A stretch of 64,000 nucleotides of DNA from Pseudoduganella guangdongensis (GTDB lineage: Bacteria > Pseudomonadota > Gammaproteobacteria > Burkholderiales > Burkholderiaceae_D). A program made the position numbers and the translations under genes. The stretch spans positions 53,356 to 117,355 of the forward strand of contig NZ_WWCJ01000016.1 of assembly GCF_009857475.1 (NCBI RefSeq), read 5' to 3'. This document shows, piece after piece, positions 25,958 to 33,811 of this stretch. Position 1 is the stretch's first letter. Each line of letters begins with the position of its first letter. The notes under the pieces were generated by a model. That model was not told the DNA's origin, did no database searches, and was given only the letters and a program-made list of their open reading frames with translations.

Positions 25958-26665
25958 CTACTCTGTGGCCGTCAGTCGTTTGTTGGCAACAAACCTCAGG
26001 AACCCGATACCCATCAAGCAAACAACTGCCTCGACCATGAAATACAGCAAGGCTGCCCACTTTGCGCCCAAGGCTATAAAGAAAAGCGGCCACGCGATGG
26101 ACAAGAACAGTTCGACACAAAGAATTTTAAGTAGCAGCGGGAAGCCTTTTTTCATCGCTGCCACAAAGATCAGGAGCATCACTGGAACATAAAAAATCCA
26201 CGTACTACGCAAAACGGCCATTTCCAGCTCGAAAGGAATGAAGTCAAACGCCGATAACGAGCGAACAATTTTGTGCGCCAATACTGCTCCCACAACCGCT
26301 GCTATCCCTCCCCCAAAAGCCTTAGCCCAAAACTGAGTACCTGTCTCGCCTCGCAATAGACTTTCGCGAACGAGCGAGACACCCGAGTCAACGATCGAAA
26401 GCGTTTTTGCTCCCATGCCCTGAATCGCTTCCGTCAGGTTTTCGTTTCGTCCCAAACTTGAGTCCAAACCTTTCTGCTGTTGCGCCCCAACGAATATCAC
26501 AACACCAGCCAGGAAGCCGACGCAGCCGACAATCAGCAAGTTTTGGCGCTGGGCCATCATGTCCATGTTGACAATGCTCGTCTCCCCCACAGTTACATCT
26601 AGGTTGAACGCGATCAGTACCACTAGGATGCCCACCGCTATCAATGCGTATGCCATTCTTTTCAT
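25958..26665 (-). CDS. Multi-pass membrane protein of unknown function
   Basis: The ATG at 26665 follows AAAGGA. The 235 residues contain about six hydrophobic segments: residues 5-24, then NLLIVGCVGFLAGVVIFVG, GGGIAAVVGAVLAH, WIFYVPVMLLIFVAA, a segment near IAWPLFFIALG and YFMVEAVVCLMGIGFL. A soluble loop lies between segments two and three. I recognise no family. It could be an effector or an anchor, but nothing visible proves it. A terminator-like hairpin follows. Confidence 0.7.
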   Translation of the reverse strand: MKRMAYALIAVGILVVLIAFNLDVTVGETSIVNMDMMAQRQNLLIVGCVGFLAGVVIFVGAQQQKGLDSSLGRNENLTEAIQGMGAKTLSIVDSGVSLVRESLLRGETGTQFWAKAFGGGIAAVVGAVLAHKIVRSLSAFDFIPFELEMAVLRSTWIFYVPVMLLIFVAAMKKGFPLLLKILCVELFLSIAWPLFFIALGAKWAALLYFMVEAVVCLMGIGFLRFVANKRLTATE

Positions 26666-26804
26666 AGAGTCCTTTGAACTGGGGCCCTGACTACCAGGGC
26701 GATGTTTTTGATGAAGTTGCGCTACCGGGTTTAAGATTGCTGGCTATTCCCCCTTGCCAAATTGGCTAAAGATTTTACTCAAAATATTGCAGTTAATCAC
26801 CAAA

Positions 26805-26855
26805 TAGATGCATATAGTCATCATCTTAAATAATATGATCTGTAGATAGATGCAC
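26805..26855. promoter_or_regulatory. Spaced ATAGATGCA repeats upstream of the XRE gene
   Basis: ATAGATGCA occurs at 26805-26813 and 26847-26855, 42 bases apart (four helical turns), in an AT-rich stretch between the divergent membrane-protein and XRE genes. It could be an operator bound by the XRE protein. No experimental or comparative support. Confidence 0.3.
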
Positions 26856-26877
26856 ACCCCTCCGGGATGCTTAGGGG

Positions 26878-27150
26878 ATGAAAAAGCCCGTCCCAACCAG
26901 CGCCAAAGACACGTTTAGCCAGAACATCGGCTTGGTGCGTCGCGTGAAAAATCTTTCCCAGGAAAAGCTCGCTGAGACAGCTGATCTGCATCGTACCTAC
27001 GTCGGGCAGATCGAACGTGGTGACGTGACACCGACGCTGGACGCCGCCGAACGTGTCGCTCAAGCACTGAATTTGGAGCTATGGGAAGTGCTTCATCCGG
27101 ATTTCAGCTTGGACGCGATAATCCATAGGGAGCAGAAAAAGGGCTCCTAA
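26878..27150 (+). CDS. XRE-family helix-turn-helix regulator
   Basis: A 90-residue protein. The helix-turn-helix domain spans about residues 15-72 (NIGLVRRVKNLSQEKLAETA, then HRTYVGQIERGDVTPTLDAAE), in the style of restriction-system controller proteins. It is divergent from the minus-strand island genes, so it may be the island switch. The stop overlaps a small downstream start (TAATG). Confidence 0.85.
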   Translation: MKKPVPTSAKDTFSQNIGLVRRVKNLSQEKLAETADLHRTYVGQIERGDVTPTLDAAERVAQALNLELWEVLHPDFSLDAIIHREQKKGS

Positions 27151-27278
27151 TGGCCGCTGCGCCACTAGCTCATGACTACTGGATTCAAGCATCCTTGACC
27201 TTTCTCAAGACCAGGCCCGAAAAGCAGCGCATTATCAGCAGATGGTCTGCTTCAGCTCAAAGAAGTTCTCGAAAGTAA
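27150..27278 (+). CDS. Possible 42-residue coupled protein or gene remnant
   Basis: The stop of the XRE gene and this ATG share a base (TAATG), a typical coupled arrangement. The 42 codons (MAAAPLAHDYWIQASLTFLK...) end at TAA 27276-27278. It may be the truncated start of a longer partner gene. Confidence 0.25.
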   Translation: MAAAPLAHDYWIQASLTFLKTRPEKQRIISRWSASAQRSSRK

Positions 27279-27876
27279 ATTACGCAAGGTGCCGCTCAAG
27301 CCTGGCACTGGAACGCTTTGCCGAGGCATCTAATGACATCACTCGCCAAAGAGCTGCGAGGTGGGCATATGTATGGTTGTGCCTTGTAAGGAAAATGCAC
27401 TGAGAATGGCACTCCCCTAGGACGGCGATAACTGTAACCTGAGTTTTACACTATTCCAAGTTATCGACCGCCACCGATTCGACCACGGCATAGATAGTAC
27501 TACAGGCACCACGCATACGCGCCCCGAGACCCTTGTGATGGCCGCCCCTCAGCGGTGTCCCTGGGGCCGGTATGCTGATCATTTTTAGCCACGTTGCTTC
27601 CAGGCCACCCGGAGCATCGCGGCACCGATTCTCGCTTGCAGAAGTCTAGACTACTGGCTTGCAAAAGGTGAGATTTCGCGTATTTTGCGACCGAGCAAGG
27701 TGATATTCTCATGCTCACAGACCAGCCTTGGTTCGCAGCCGACTGCATGATTCAACAATGAAAGCCTCACTTGCTTACATCTATACCTGCAAGTCTTAAA
27801 TGAGCTCATTTTTTAGCGCACGCAACAAATTTGTCGAAGCGCCGCCTGCAAGGTTACCCCTTTAAGAAATTAATCA
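27279..27876. other. Gene-poor interval
   Basis: About 600 bases with no convincing frame on either strand. Composition changes along it, which may mean decayed sequence. I see no tRNA or insertion sequence here. Confidence 0.4.
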
Positions 27877-28617
27877 ATGATCTTCGTAGACGAAAGTATT
27901 CAAAATGAACTCGGCTATATTTGTGTTGGCTTTGCTTATTGCACTGAGACACCGGACACACTCGTTAATGAAGCAATTGCACTCGCTGGTCTAACACCGG
28001 GAATCGATGAGTATAAAAGTGGCTACCGCATGGAGGGCTCCAGCGAACGAAAATCTCTAAGAGACTCAGTTTATGAGATAGTTTTGCAGAGGTGCAAGAT
28101 CGGAGTTTACATTGCAGCTATCCACGAGCGCCCCGCTCTAGGAACGGCGATCATTGAGTCTGCAGCGAAGATTGTTCAAGTGAATGGATTGGATAAGCCG
28201 CAAGCGATGTTTGTAGATGAAGGCATCAGTGTGAAAGGAAAGATTCCCGAATTTATTCAGCTAACTTCAAACTGTGACTCTCGAAAGGTTCCGGGAATTC
28301 AGCTAGCGGATTTCATTGCCTATCATTGCTCCTACTTACTCAAGTGCGCTCTTTCGGGAACCTCGAAAAAAATCCTCATTTCACACGATGCACCGTACCC
28401 GGTGGCTGGCGAGGAGGTTGAACTAGATTGGATATTGCGTACAGATTTTCGGCGCCACTTCTTTGTCGAAGAAAGAAGGATTGAAGAGATCAAGGGGGAT
28501 GACTGGTCTTTTAAGCTCGCCGGATATGGTGCATTTTTTTCCCCTCAATTGAATGAAAACTTAAGGAAAGCGGCAGAGGCAACATTTGATTCAATGTATT
28601 TCGGATGCGTCTGGTAA
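27877..28617 (+). CDS. DUF3800-like protein (RNase-H-like fold predicted)
   Basis: A 246-residue protein that opens with MIFVDESIQNELGY, matching the xYxDES start of DUF3800. It continues with AMFVDEGISVKG and the conserved VPGIQLADFIAYHCSYLLK near residue 145. DUF3800 proteins are widespread, uncharacterised and often found in islands and defence neighbourhoods. The visible acidic residues (Asp5, Glu6, the Asp in QLAD) fit a metal-dependent nuclease-like site. The RES-domain gene follows 98 bases later on the same strand. Confidence 0.7.
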   Translation: MIFVDESIQNELGYICVGFAYCTETPDTLVNEAIALAGLTPGIDEYKSGYRMEGSSERKSLRDSVYEIVLQRCKIGVYIAAIHERPALGTAIIESAAKIVQVNGLDKPQAMFVDEGISVKGKIPEFIQLTSNCDSRKVPGIQLADFIAYHCSYLLKCALSGTSKKILISHDAPYPVAGEEVELDWILRTDFRRHFFVEERRIEEIKGDDWSFKLAGYGAFFSPQLNENLRKAAEATFDSMYFGCVW

Positions 28618-28715
28618 AGCTTGCGGCAACCTTTCTTTGAGTTCTCCCACCGGAGCATGACCCTAATCCCAATATCAGAACTCCGCACCCCTTGCACTAA
28701 CTGTTCCAGACCACC

Positions 28716-29792
28716 ATGACCGGCATTGACTCTAATAATGATCAGATCATTCTTTGCTCAAACTGCTTTGCAGATGAAGGGCTTCGAATCGATGCAATTA
28801 AACTCGGCCTTGAAAACTCCGACGAATGCCCTCAATGCAAAAGTACGGAAGGTCGAAAGCTTATGGAAAACCAAATAGAAGCCCTTGCGCACCGCTTCTT
28901 TGTCAGGGGGACAATTGTTCGACACGAATACGGTGGAGCTCCAATAATCCAGTGCAATGAGCACCATTACGGGGAAAGTACTATAACACCGTCACAGTGG
29001 CTTAAGAATGACCTCAAGCTCATTGAGAATTCTGTGAAGGTGGGCTTTTTCCATTACGGACCGCGTCTATGGATGATCGGCGAGGTAGAACCGCTCAAAG
29101 CTTTGCAGGATTCTGCAACGCGGAATCAGGTCATTAAGCGCATACTTGCAGAATATCCTGTCCGAGTAATAGAAAAGAATACGAAATTTTACCGCCTTCG
29201 GATAAGCCCGCAGCAACCTGCAGCCCCGTCAGAGTATGACAGTCCGCCAATCCATTTAGCTGGCAAAGGCCGTTTGGACTCCGCAGGTTTTCCAGTCATG
29301 TATGGTTCGCAGGATCTCGACATCTGCATCCATGAATGTCGTGCCTCTATTGACGATGATCTATATGTGGCCACTCTCAAAACGCAGAAAGAATTGCGCC
29401 TCTTAGACCTAACTCATGTACTGGAAGAGGATGGATCAGAATTCGAAAGCCTCGATATGGCAGTACACATGTTGTTCCTAGCCCGGTCTCATTCATATGA
29501 CATTTCCCGAGCAATTGCTCTGAAGGCAAAGAACGAAGGCTTTGACGGAGTAATCTACCCGTCCTACTTTAGCCTAATTCGTACAGGTGGCTATCCTTTT
29601 GAAACGGCTTATGGCCTATCTGTTCGCCGTTTTGCTCCACAACGGGAGCAATACGCTGAGGCATATACCATTCCCAACTTCGCTCTATTCGGGCGCCCGC
29701 TGGAAGATGGTTTGGTCCGCGCTGAATGCATTAATCGACTAATTCTCACGCAGATAGGTTATCTAGGACATTTCGGGCCAGTTGAATATTAA
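28716..29792 (+). CDS. RES-domain protein with N-terminal zinc ribbon
   Basis: A 358-residue protein. Cys14/Cys17 and Cys38/Cys41 form a zinc ribbon. A helical middle (HEPN-like position, not proven) follows, then a RES domain from about residue 160: KFYRLRISP, GKGRLDSAGFPVMYGSQDLD and CIHECRAS with YVATLKTQKELRLLDLT. RES toxins degrade NAD+, usually beside an Xre antitoxin; none is adjacent here. It may work with the upstream DUF3800 gene. Its stop overlaps that of the convergent next gene in a shared TTAA. Confidence 0.75.
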   Translation: MTGIDSNNDQIILCSNCFADEGLRIDAIKLGLENSDECPQCKSTEGRKLMENQIEALAHRFFVRGTIVRHEYGGAPIIQCNEHHYGESTITPSQWLKNDLKLIENSVKVGFFHYGPRLWMIGEVEPLKALQDSATRNQVIKRILAEYPVRVIEKNTKFYRLRISPQQPAAPSEYDSPPIHLAGKGRLDSAGFPVMYGSQDLDICIHECRASIDDDLYVATLKTQKELRLLDLTHVLEEDGSEFESLDMAVHMLFLARSHSYDISRAIALKAKNEGFDGVIYPSYFSLIRTGGYPFETAYGLSVRRFAPQREQYAEAYTIPNFALFGRPLEDGLVRAECINRLILTQIGYLGHFGPVEY

Positions 29793-30712
29793 CCAGTGCA
29801 ATAAAATTGCAGCTTGGGGACCGGAATTTCTGACGCTCCGCCTGCATTTGGGTAAGAATTTGCGTAGTGTTTCGCAGCCAATGCTAACACCTTCAACTTG
29901 GGTCGCTCAGGCTTAGAGGAAGCTTGAATCGACTCCTTGAGGTTAGAGAAGGCACGTGAATCCTCGTAGGGAATACATACAATCAACGTCTGGTCGTCAT
30001 GGCCCAATCCCATGCATGTCTTCAGGTAATCCTCAGGCAGTTGGCGTGGAGATGGCAGATGCACACGCGCCACCAACCCATCAAAATAGAATCGAACGTA
30101 AGGTACCTTGATGCCGGCCCATCCTTCAATAGGGAGCTCGCACTCTTCGAGCAATGGTGTGCGGTTATGCAAATCACCGAGCGTTGTGAGCTGAACCAAC
30201 TGAACTGGGTAATCCCGCAAATCACCAGGCTGTTTCATAAGAATGCGCAATCGCAAGTCCTCCAGCACATCCGGCGATAATCGCACATCTCTGAATTCCG
30301 CCCTACTAGAAGCCGCAGCGCGCCATAACAAACTTAGGAAGAACAACTGAAGAGTCGGAGCCGAAATTTCCAACGAACGAATTCCATAGCCTTCAACTTG
30401 TTCCAGACTCTCATCCAGGAGTCCCTTACCTTTCCATCCACTCCAGATCAGCTTATGGAATCGCAGCGATCTAATCGCCTCATTATCTATTTCGCTGAGG
30501 ATGTCTTCGCCATTGCGAATCACCAGCCTTTCGTCATACCAGCTGTCGTAACGCTTCCTGACAGGCAAATTCATGCCTACCTCCAGCCTCATTTCGCCCG
30601 AAGCGGAAAGATTAGTTAGAGCCTTTGGGATGATATGCGACGCAACATAGCGACCGGTTCGTCCTGTCAAAGCGCAAACACCTTCGGGCTTTATCAAAGT
30701 CTTTTTAGTCAT
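29789..30712 (-). CDS. Orphan protein with HNH-like N-terminal zinc motif
   Basis: From the ATG at 30712 the protein has 307 residues; a TTG at 30832 would add 40 residues without support. The N-terminus, VCALTGRTGRYVASHIIPKAL (residues 12-32), resembles the C-x(n)-H-I-P start of an HNH-like or related zinc motif, though a second cysteine pair is not obvious. The remainder is alpha/beta and unfamiliar. It converges on the RES gene and overlaps it by 3 bases, so it may be a partner or antitoxin-like neighbour. Confidence 0.6.
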   Translation of the reverse strand: MTKKTLIKPEGVCALTGRTGRYVASHIIPKALTNLSASGEMRLEVGMNLPVRKRYDSWYDERLVIRNGEDILSEIDNEAIRSLRFHKLIWSGWKGKGLLDESLEQVEGYGIRSLEISAPTLQLFFLSLLWRAAASSRAEFRDVRLSPDVLEDLRLRILMKQPGDLRDYPVQLVQLTTLGDLHNRTPLLEECELPIEGWAGIKVPYVRFYFDGLVARVHLPSPRQLPEDYLKTCMGLGHDDQTLIVCIPYEDSRAFSNLKESIQASSKPERPKLKVLALAAKHYANSYPNAGGASEIPVPKLQFYCTG

Positions 30713-30832
30713 GTCGCGATGGATCCAAGAAAGGAGGTGAGGTACTGAAATCGTAAAGGGACGGGCAAGGGATAACGATTTTCGGAAGATTGCCCGTGAG
30801 AATATTGTTACATAGCAAATACCTGCATGCAA

Positions 30833-31275
30833 CGATCTAATCGATTATGTTCATTCGACATAACCAGACATCTGAATGAAGTGCAAGTTACTTGTGTTGA
30901 TTTTCCCAATATTTTCACAGTGGACCACCCTACACTCGCGTCCCGGTCCACCATCGACCGGCCAGCAGAGTGCCCGCCTGTGCCACACGCGCTCAGCCCC
31001 ATGACCTCCCCCATCCCCACCGCCCAAGCACCTCACCTCGGCCCACTATGCGAAAGTAATCGGGCCCCGCAATTCAAAAACCCAACCGGGTTAGGGCTGG
31101 GTTCTTGGCACGCTGCTATGTTCTGGCTCCCTAGCTCTGACCAGAGAAGCTGAACCGGGTCTCACGCAGATCACATCGGGACTCTCGCGTCAAACCTGGC
31201 TTGCAAAGTCGTCATCAACGAACTATGTTGATTAGTATTTTGCAACAACAATGAACTGCCAGGAAGGGGGAAGGC
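30833..31275. other. Interval before the cassette region
   Basis: No gene seen. It holds repeat block A and the first decayed tRNA tail. Confidence 0.4.
30970..31131. repeat. Repeat block A with terminator and tRNA-Asn tail remnant
   Basis: The block contains a CCATCCCCACC-CCAA-CACCTCACC motif and a CCACTATGCG motif. A hairpin AAAACCCAACCGGG...CTGGGTT follows, and the block ends with TTCTGGCTCCC, the last bases of a tRNA-Asn 3' end. Blocks B and C are built the same way. Confidence 0.7.
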
Positions 31276-31896
31276 ATGTCTTCAAAGTCAGATCGAGATA
31301 ACCGCTCGAATCAAATGAATCCGAACAATTCTGCGTATGAGTCGTCGCGCGGTGGCTCCGCAAATTCTGTGGACGATGATGACTCAACAGGAGTCCAAAG
31401 AAACTTAGGATATTGGAAACCTCCACTGCCGATTCGTCCCGTTGTTTCCGATCAGACCTTCTATATTGCAGCAGTTACCTTCGAGGGCTCGTTTATCCTC
31501 GCACATTTCGTCGTTCGCGCCATTAAAGGGCATGCCATGATCGCACGGAGCATGGAGGACAGGGTAACTACAATCCTTGGGGATACAAGCGGGCTGGGAG
31601 TAGCCTACTGGCGCTGTGCTTCCGGTTGGGAGCGAGGGTGTTTCAAATGGTATGAGCCAAACATTAAGCAATCCGAGCTTCAAGCTGCTGAGAGGTGGAT
31701 GAAGCCCGATCAATTTGCGAAGGCCCACGCTTGGTTCACCAAAAGCCGATCAGTTGCCATTGAATGCGAAAAATGGTTCGACTGGCGCCGGATAGAGGAA
31801 ACAACTGACCTAGGAGTACTTACGAAGGAGCAGCCTCCAATATTTTCGAAGCGACATACAGGGGTATCCACATACTCATCCACAGCAAAATATTAG
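31276..31896 (+). CDS. Orphan cassette protein, 206 residues
   Basis: The ATG at 31276 follows GGGGGAAGG. The N-terminal 45 residues are polar and disordered (Ser/Asn/Asp-rich); an alpha/beta part follows (YIAAVTFEGSFILAHFVVRAI, and ERWMKPDQFAKAHAWFTKS). I recognise no family. It is the only gene of cassette 1, between repeat blocks A and B. Confidence 0.65.
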   Translation: MSSKSDRDNRSNQMNPNNSAYESSRGGSANSVDDDDSTGVQRNLGYWKPPLPIRPVVSDQTFYIAAVTFEGSFILAHFVVRAIKGHAMIARSMEDRVTTILGDTSGLGVAYWRCASGWERGCFKWYEPNIKQSELQAAERWMKPDQFAKAHAWFTKSRSVAIECEKWFDWRRIEETTDLGVLTKEQPPIFSKRHTGVSTYSSTAKY

Positions 31897-32205
31897 CCAT
31901 GGACAGTAACGATTAACGTCGCGCTTCCACCGATATACATTCCAGCAGGCGGGAGTGCAGCAAGTGCCCATTATGCAGGAATCCGAGTGCCCCGCTAACA
32001 GCCCCGTTGTGCCCACAGGCCCGGCCCCATGGGTCAGCCCATCCCCTCCGCCAAGTCGCCTCACCCTGGACCACTAGGCGCAAATAAACGGGCCCTGAAA
32101 CGCAAAAACCCAACCGGGTTAGGGCTGGGTTTTGGGCATGCTGCTAAATTCTGGTTCATCGACCTGAACTCGAAAAAATATTAGAGTTTTCCCAAGGTCC
32201 TAGTA
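31897..32205. other. Interval holding repeat block B
   Basis: No gene seen apart from the repeat itself. Confidence 0.4.
31985..32174. repeat. Repeat block B with decayed tRNA-Asn tail
   Basis: It shares with block C the run ACTAxGCGCAAATAAAC, GGCCCTGAAACGCAAAAACC and the terminator CCCAACCGGGTTAGGGCTGGG. It ends in ATTCTGGTTCATCGACCTG followed by AACTCGAA, a mutated form of the tRNA-Asn 3' end. Confidence 0.75.
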
Positions 32206-32520
32206 TTACAGCCCAGTGATATTATTTCCTTCATCGTCATAGTCTTGGTCAGAGCCACAAGCATCGCAAACGGATTCCTCGGGATCATACTCAAAGTAAC
32301 CATCCGAAGTCACGCACTCAATCTGATAAGCGGTGAGATAGTCTTTTGCAAAACGCTTCATCCAATCGGGACTCGGAGCAATTTCAATAATGACATTTTT
32401 AGGGTTGTCCTCGTAAACCGTAACCATATGCTCTTCGAGCATTGGAAACGGCAAGGTCGTGCCAATAACTTTATAGCAATGACGATCAGTCCCGTCAGCG
32501 CATGGAATTGAAATTTTCAT
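32206..32520 (-). CDS. Orphan cassette protein, 104 residues, acidic
   Basis: The ATG at 32520 follows AAGGAAGG. An acidic protein with a possible CDAC metal pair near the end (ESVCDACGSDQDYDDEGN) and a WMKRFAKDYLTAYQIECVT stretch. I recognise no family. It lies downstream of the HTH gene in cassette 2 and both are read on the minus strand. Confidence 0.65.
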   Translation of the reverse strand: MKISIPCADGTDRHCYKVIGTTLPFPMLEEHMVTVYEDNPKNVIIEIAPSPDWMKRFAKDYLTAYQIECVTSDGYFEYDPEESVCDACGSDQDYDDEGNNITGL

Positions 32521-32564
32521 AGACCTACCTTCCTTACTATATTGAAAAATTTAAACAGAACACG

Positions 32565-32969
32565 CTAATCATCACCACGCTTTGTCGCAACAATCTCATG
32601 GATTGTTGACTGACTTACGCCATACTGCTCTGCTAATGCCCCCTGCGTAAAATGACCAGTCGAGTAGTAGCCAGAAATTTCTTTCCGCTCACGATCTGAC
32701 AACTTCCCGCCCTTCGATTGGGGAAGAGCAGACAAAACTTGCGCTTCATGCCTATTCAAAGATTCTCTTAATGCCGATGCTGCCAGCAACTTCTCAGCAA
32801 CCTCGTGCGCATTGGTCTTCGCAACCGGAGTGTTGATAAGCTGGCGCTGGATCTGGTCAAGTGACTTGCTCAGTTCACTAATGCTACGCTTGGCGGCTGC
32901 GACTTCAGAGCGAGTCATCATACGACTCTCAGCCAGCGCTTCGTATCCAGGTCTTGTTGGGTCAGTCAT
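32565..32969 (-). CDS. HTH-containing cassette protein, 134 residues
   Basis: The ATG at 32969 follows GGAGGTGAG, a near-ideal binding site. A helical coiled N-terminal half (EVAAAKRSISELSKSLDQI) precedes a C-terminal helix-turn-helix (LSDRERKEISGYYSTG, then ALAEQYGVSQSTIHEIV) like those in transposase or resolvase heads. It may regulate the cassette or bind its ends. No family name can be given. Confidence 0.7.
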   Translation of the reverse strand: MTDPTRPGYEALAESRMMTRSEVAAAKRSISELSKSLDQIQRQLINTPVAKTNAHEVAEKLLAASALRESLNRHEAQVLSALPQSKGGKLSDRERKEISGYYSTGHFTQGALAEQYGVSQSTIHEIVATKRGDD

Positions 32970-33084
32970 CTCACCTCCGATAAAATCGATTTCCCATTTA
33001 TCGATTCTATCGGAAGCACACCTTCGGCGCAAACATTGTCTTCATATATCAAAGGAGTGCCAAGTGTGAGGGGCCGTTTTTGCT

Positions 33085-33241
33085 TGTTGCCCCCCCCCTG
33101 TGCCCGCGAAGCCCAACCGTAGGGGTGGGCCATCCCCACCTGCCAACGACCTCACCACGGACCACTATGCGCAAATAAACAGGCCCTGAAACGCAAAAAC
33201 CCAACCGGGTTAGGGCTGGGTTTTCGAGATACTACAAATTC
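33085..33241. repeat. Repeat block C, directly joined to an intact tRNA-Asn
   Basis: The same block as A and B (CCATCCCCACC, GACCTCACC, GGACCACTATGCGC, AAATAAAC), followed by the terminator at 33195-33224 and then the intact tRNA-Asn. This copy is the likely ancestor of A and B. Confidence 0.75.
33195..33224 (-). terminator. Terminator of tRNA-Asn 1
   Basis: Hairpin AAAAACCCA...TGGGTTTT just beyond the 3' end of the tRNA, read on the minus strand. Confidence 0.7.
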
Positions 33242-33317
33242 TGGCTCCCCGACCTGGACTCGAACCAGGGACCTGCGGATTAACAGTCCGTCGCTCTACC
33301 GACTGAGCTATCAGGGA
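33242..33317 (-). tRNA. tRNA-Asn (GTT), copy 1, at the island right edge
   Basis: 76 bases with an intact cloverleaf: acceptor TCCCTGA/TCGGGGA, D-loop GCTCAGTCGGTAGAGC, anticodon GTT in ACTGTTAAT, T-arm GGTTCGAGTCC and encoded CCA. It is identical to copies 2 and 3. The 48 bases shared with attL overlap its 3' part. Confidence 0.97.
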
Positions 33318-33376
33318 AAGGAGGCAGCATTTTATACAGGACAGCGGCTTTTCGCTAGTGCTAATTTACACCCGCA

Positions 33377-33622
33377 TTACTCGCTCACGCAAATGATCTT
33401 GGTCGCGTACTCGTGGGCGGCGGATTTCTTCTTCTTGGCCCACGCCACCGCTTCCTCTGCTTGCGCCTTGGTCATCACGGTCGCCTTCTCTTTGTTCTTG
33501 ATAAAGGAGACGCCCTCGAACACGCCCTCCTTGCTACGCATGACACGGGCAAAGACTGGCGGCTTTTCCGCGTCGCCGATTTTGTTCTGTTGAACCATGT
33601 AGCGCTGATCGATGTTTTCCAT
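33377..33622 (-). CDS. Small basic protein between two tRNA-Asn genes
   Basis: The ATG at 33622 gives 81 residues (MENIDQRYMVQQNKIG...); earlier starts are unsupported. A helical Lys-rich stretch (AEEAVAWAKKKKSA) ends with TKIICVSE. I recognise no family. The two neighbouring tRNAs have the same orientation. Confidence 0.6.
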   Translation of the reverse strand: MENIDQRYMVQQNKIGDAEKPPVFARVMRSKEGVFEGVSFIKNKEKATVMTKAQAEEAVAWAKKKKSAAHEYATKIICVSE

Positions 33623-33640
33623 ATGCGTGCTCCGAAATGC

Positions 33641-33668
33641 AAAAAGCCCAACCATTATAGGCTGGGCT
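33641..33668 (-). terminator. Terminator of tRNA-Asn 2
   Basis: Hairpin AAAAAGCCCA...TGGGCTT following tRNA-Asn copy 2. Confidence 0.6.
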
Positions 33669-33684
33669 TCTCGCTTGAAAATTC

Positions 33685-33760
33685 TGGCTCCCCGACCTGG
33701 ACTCGAACCAGGGACCTGCGGATTAACAGTCCGTCGCTCTACCGACTGAGCTATCAGGGA
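33685..33760 (-). tRNA. tRNA-Asn (GTT), copy 2
   Basis: 76 bases identical to copy 1. Acceptor, D-, anticodon and T-arms all pair, and CCA is encoded. Confidence 0.97.
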
Positions 33761-33811
33761 AAAGAGGCAACATTATATCTGCCGCTTTGGGATTTGCAAA
33801 CCCCTTTTTAC

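Larger units (their letters stand above)
16184..33286. mobile_element. Integrative genomic island at tRNA-Asn
   Basis: About 17 kb bounded by a 48-bp direct repeat of the tRNA-Asn 3' end. Inside are a tyrosine integrase, a VapE-like helicase, small orphan genes and accessory genes; no capsid, tail, packaging or conjugation gene is visible. Genes here are visibly AT-richer than the flanking backbone. Most of the left two-thirds is encoded on the minus strand towards attL. The right edge (30.95-33.24 kb) consists of small cassettes with repeated tRNA-tail ends. The organisation resembles satellite-like or P4-style islands that carry defence cargo. Confidence 0.85.

Noticed and set aside
27500..27748. 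An 82-codon minus-strand frame
   Set aside because: No binding site, no domain and atypical composition; left as non-coding.
16184..33286. Complete prophage
   Set aside because: No capsid, portal, terminase, tail or lysis gene is visible.
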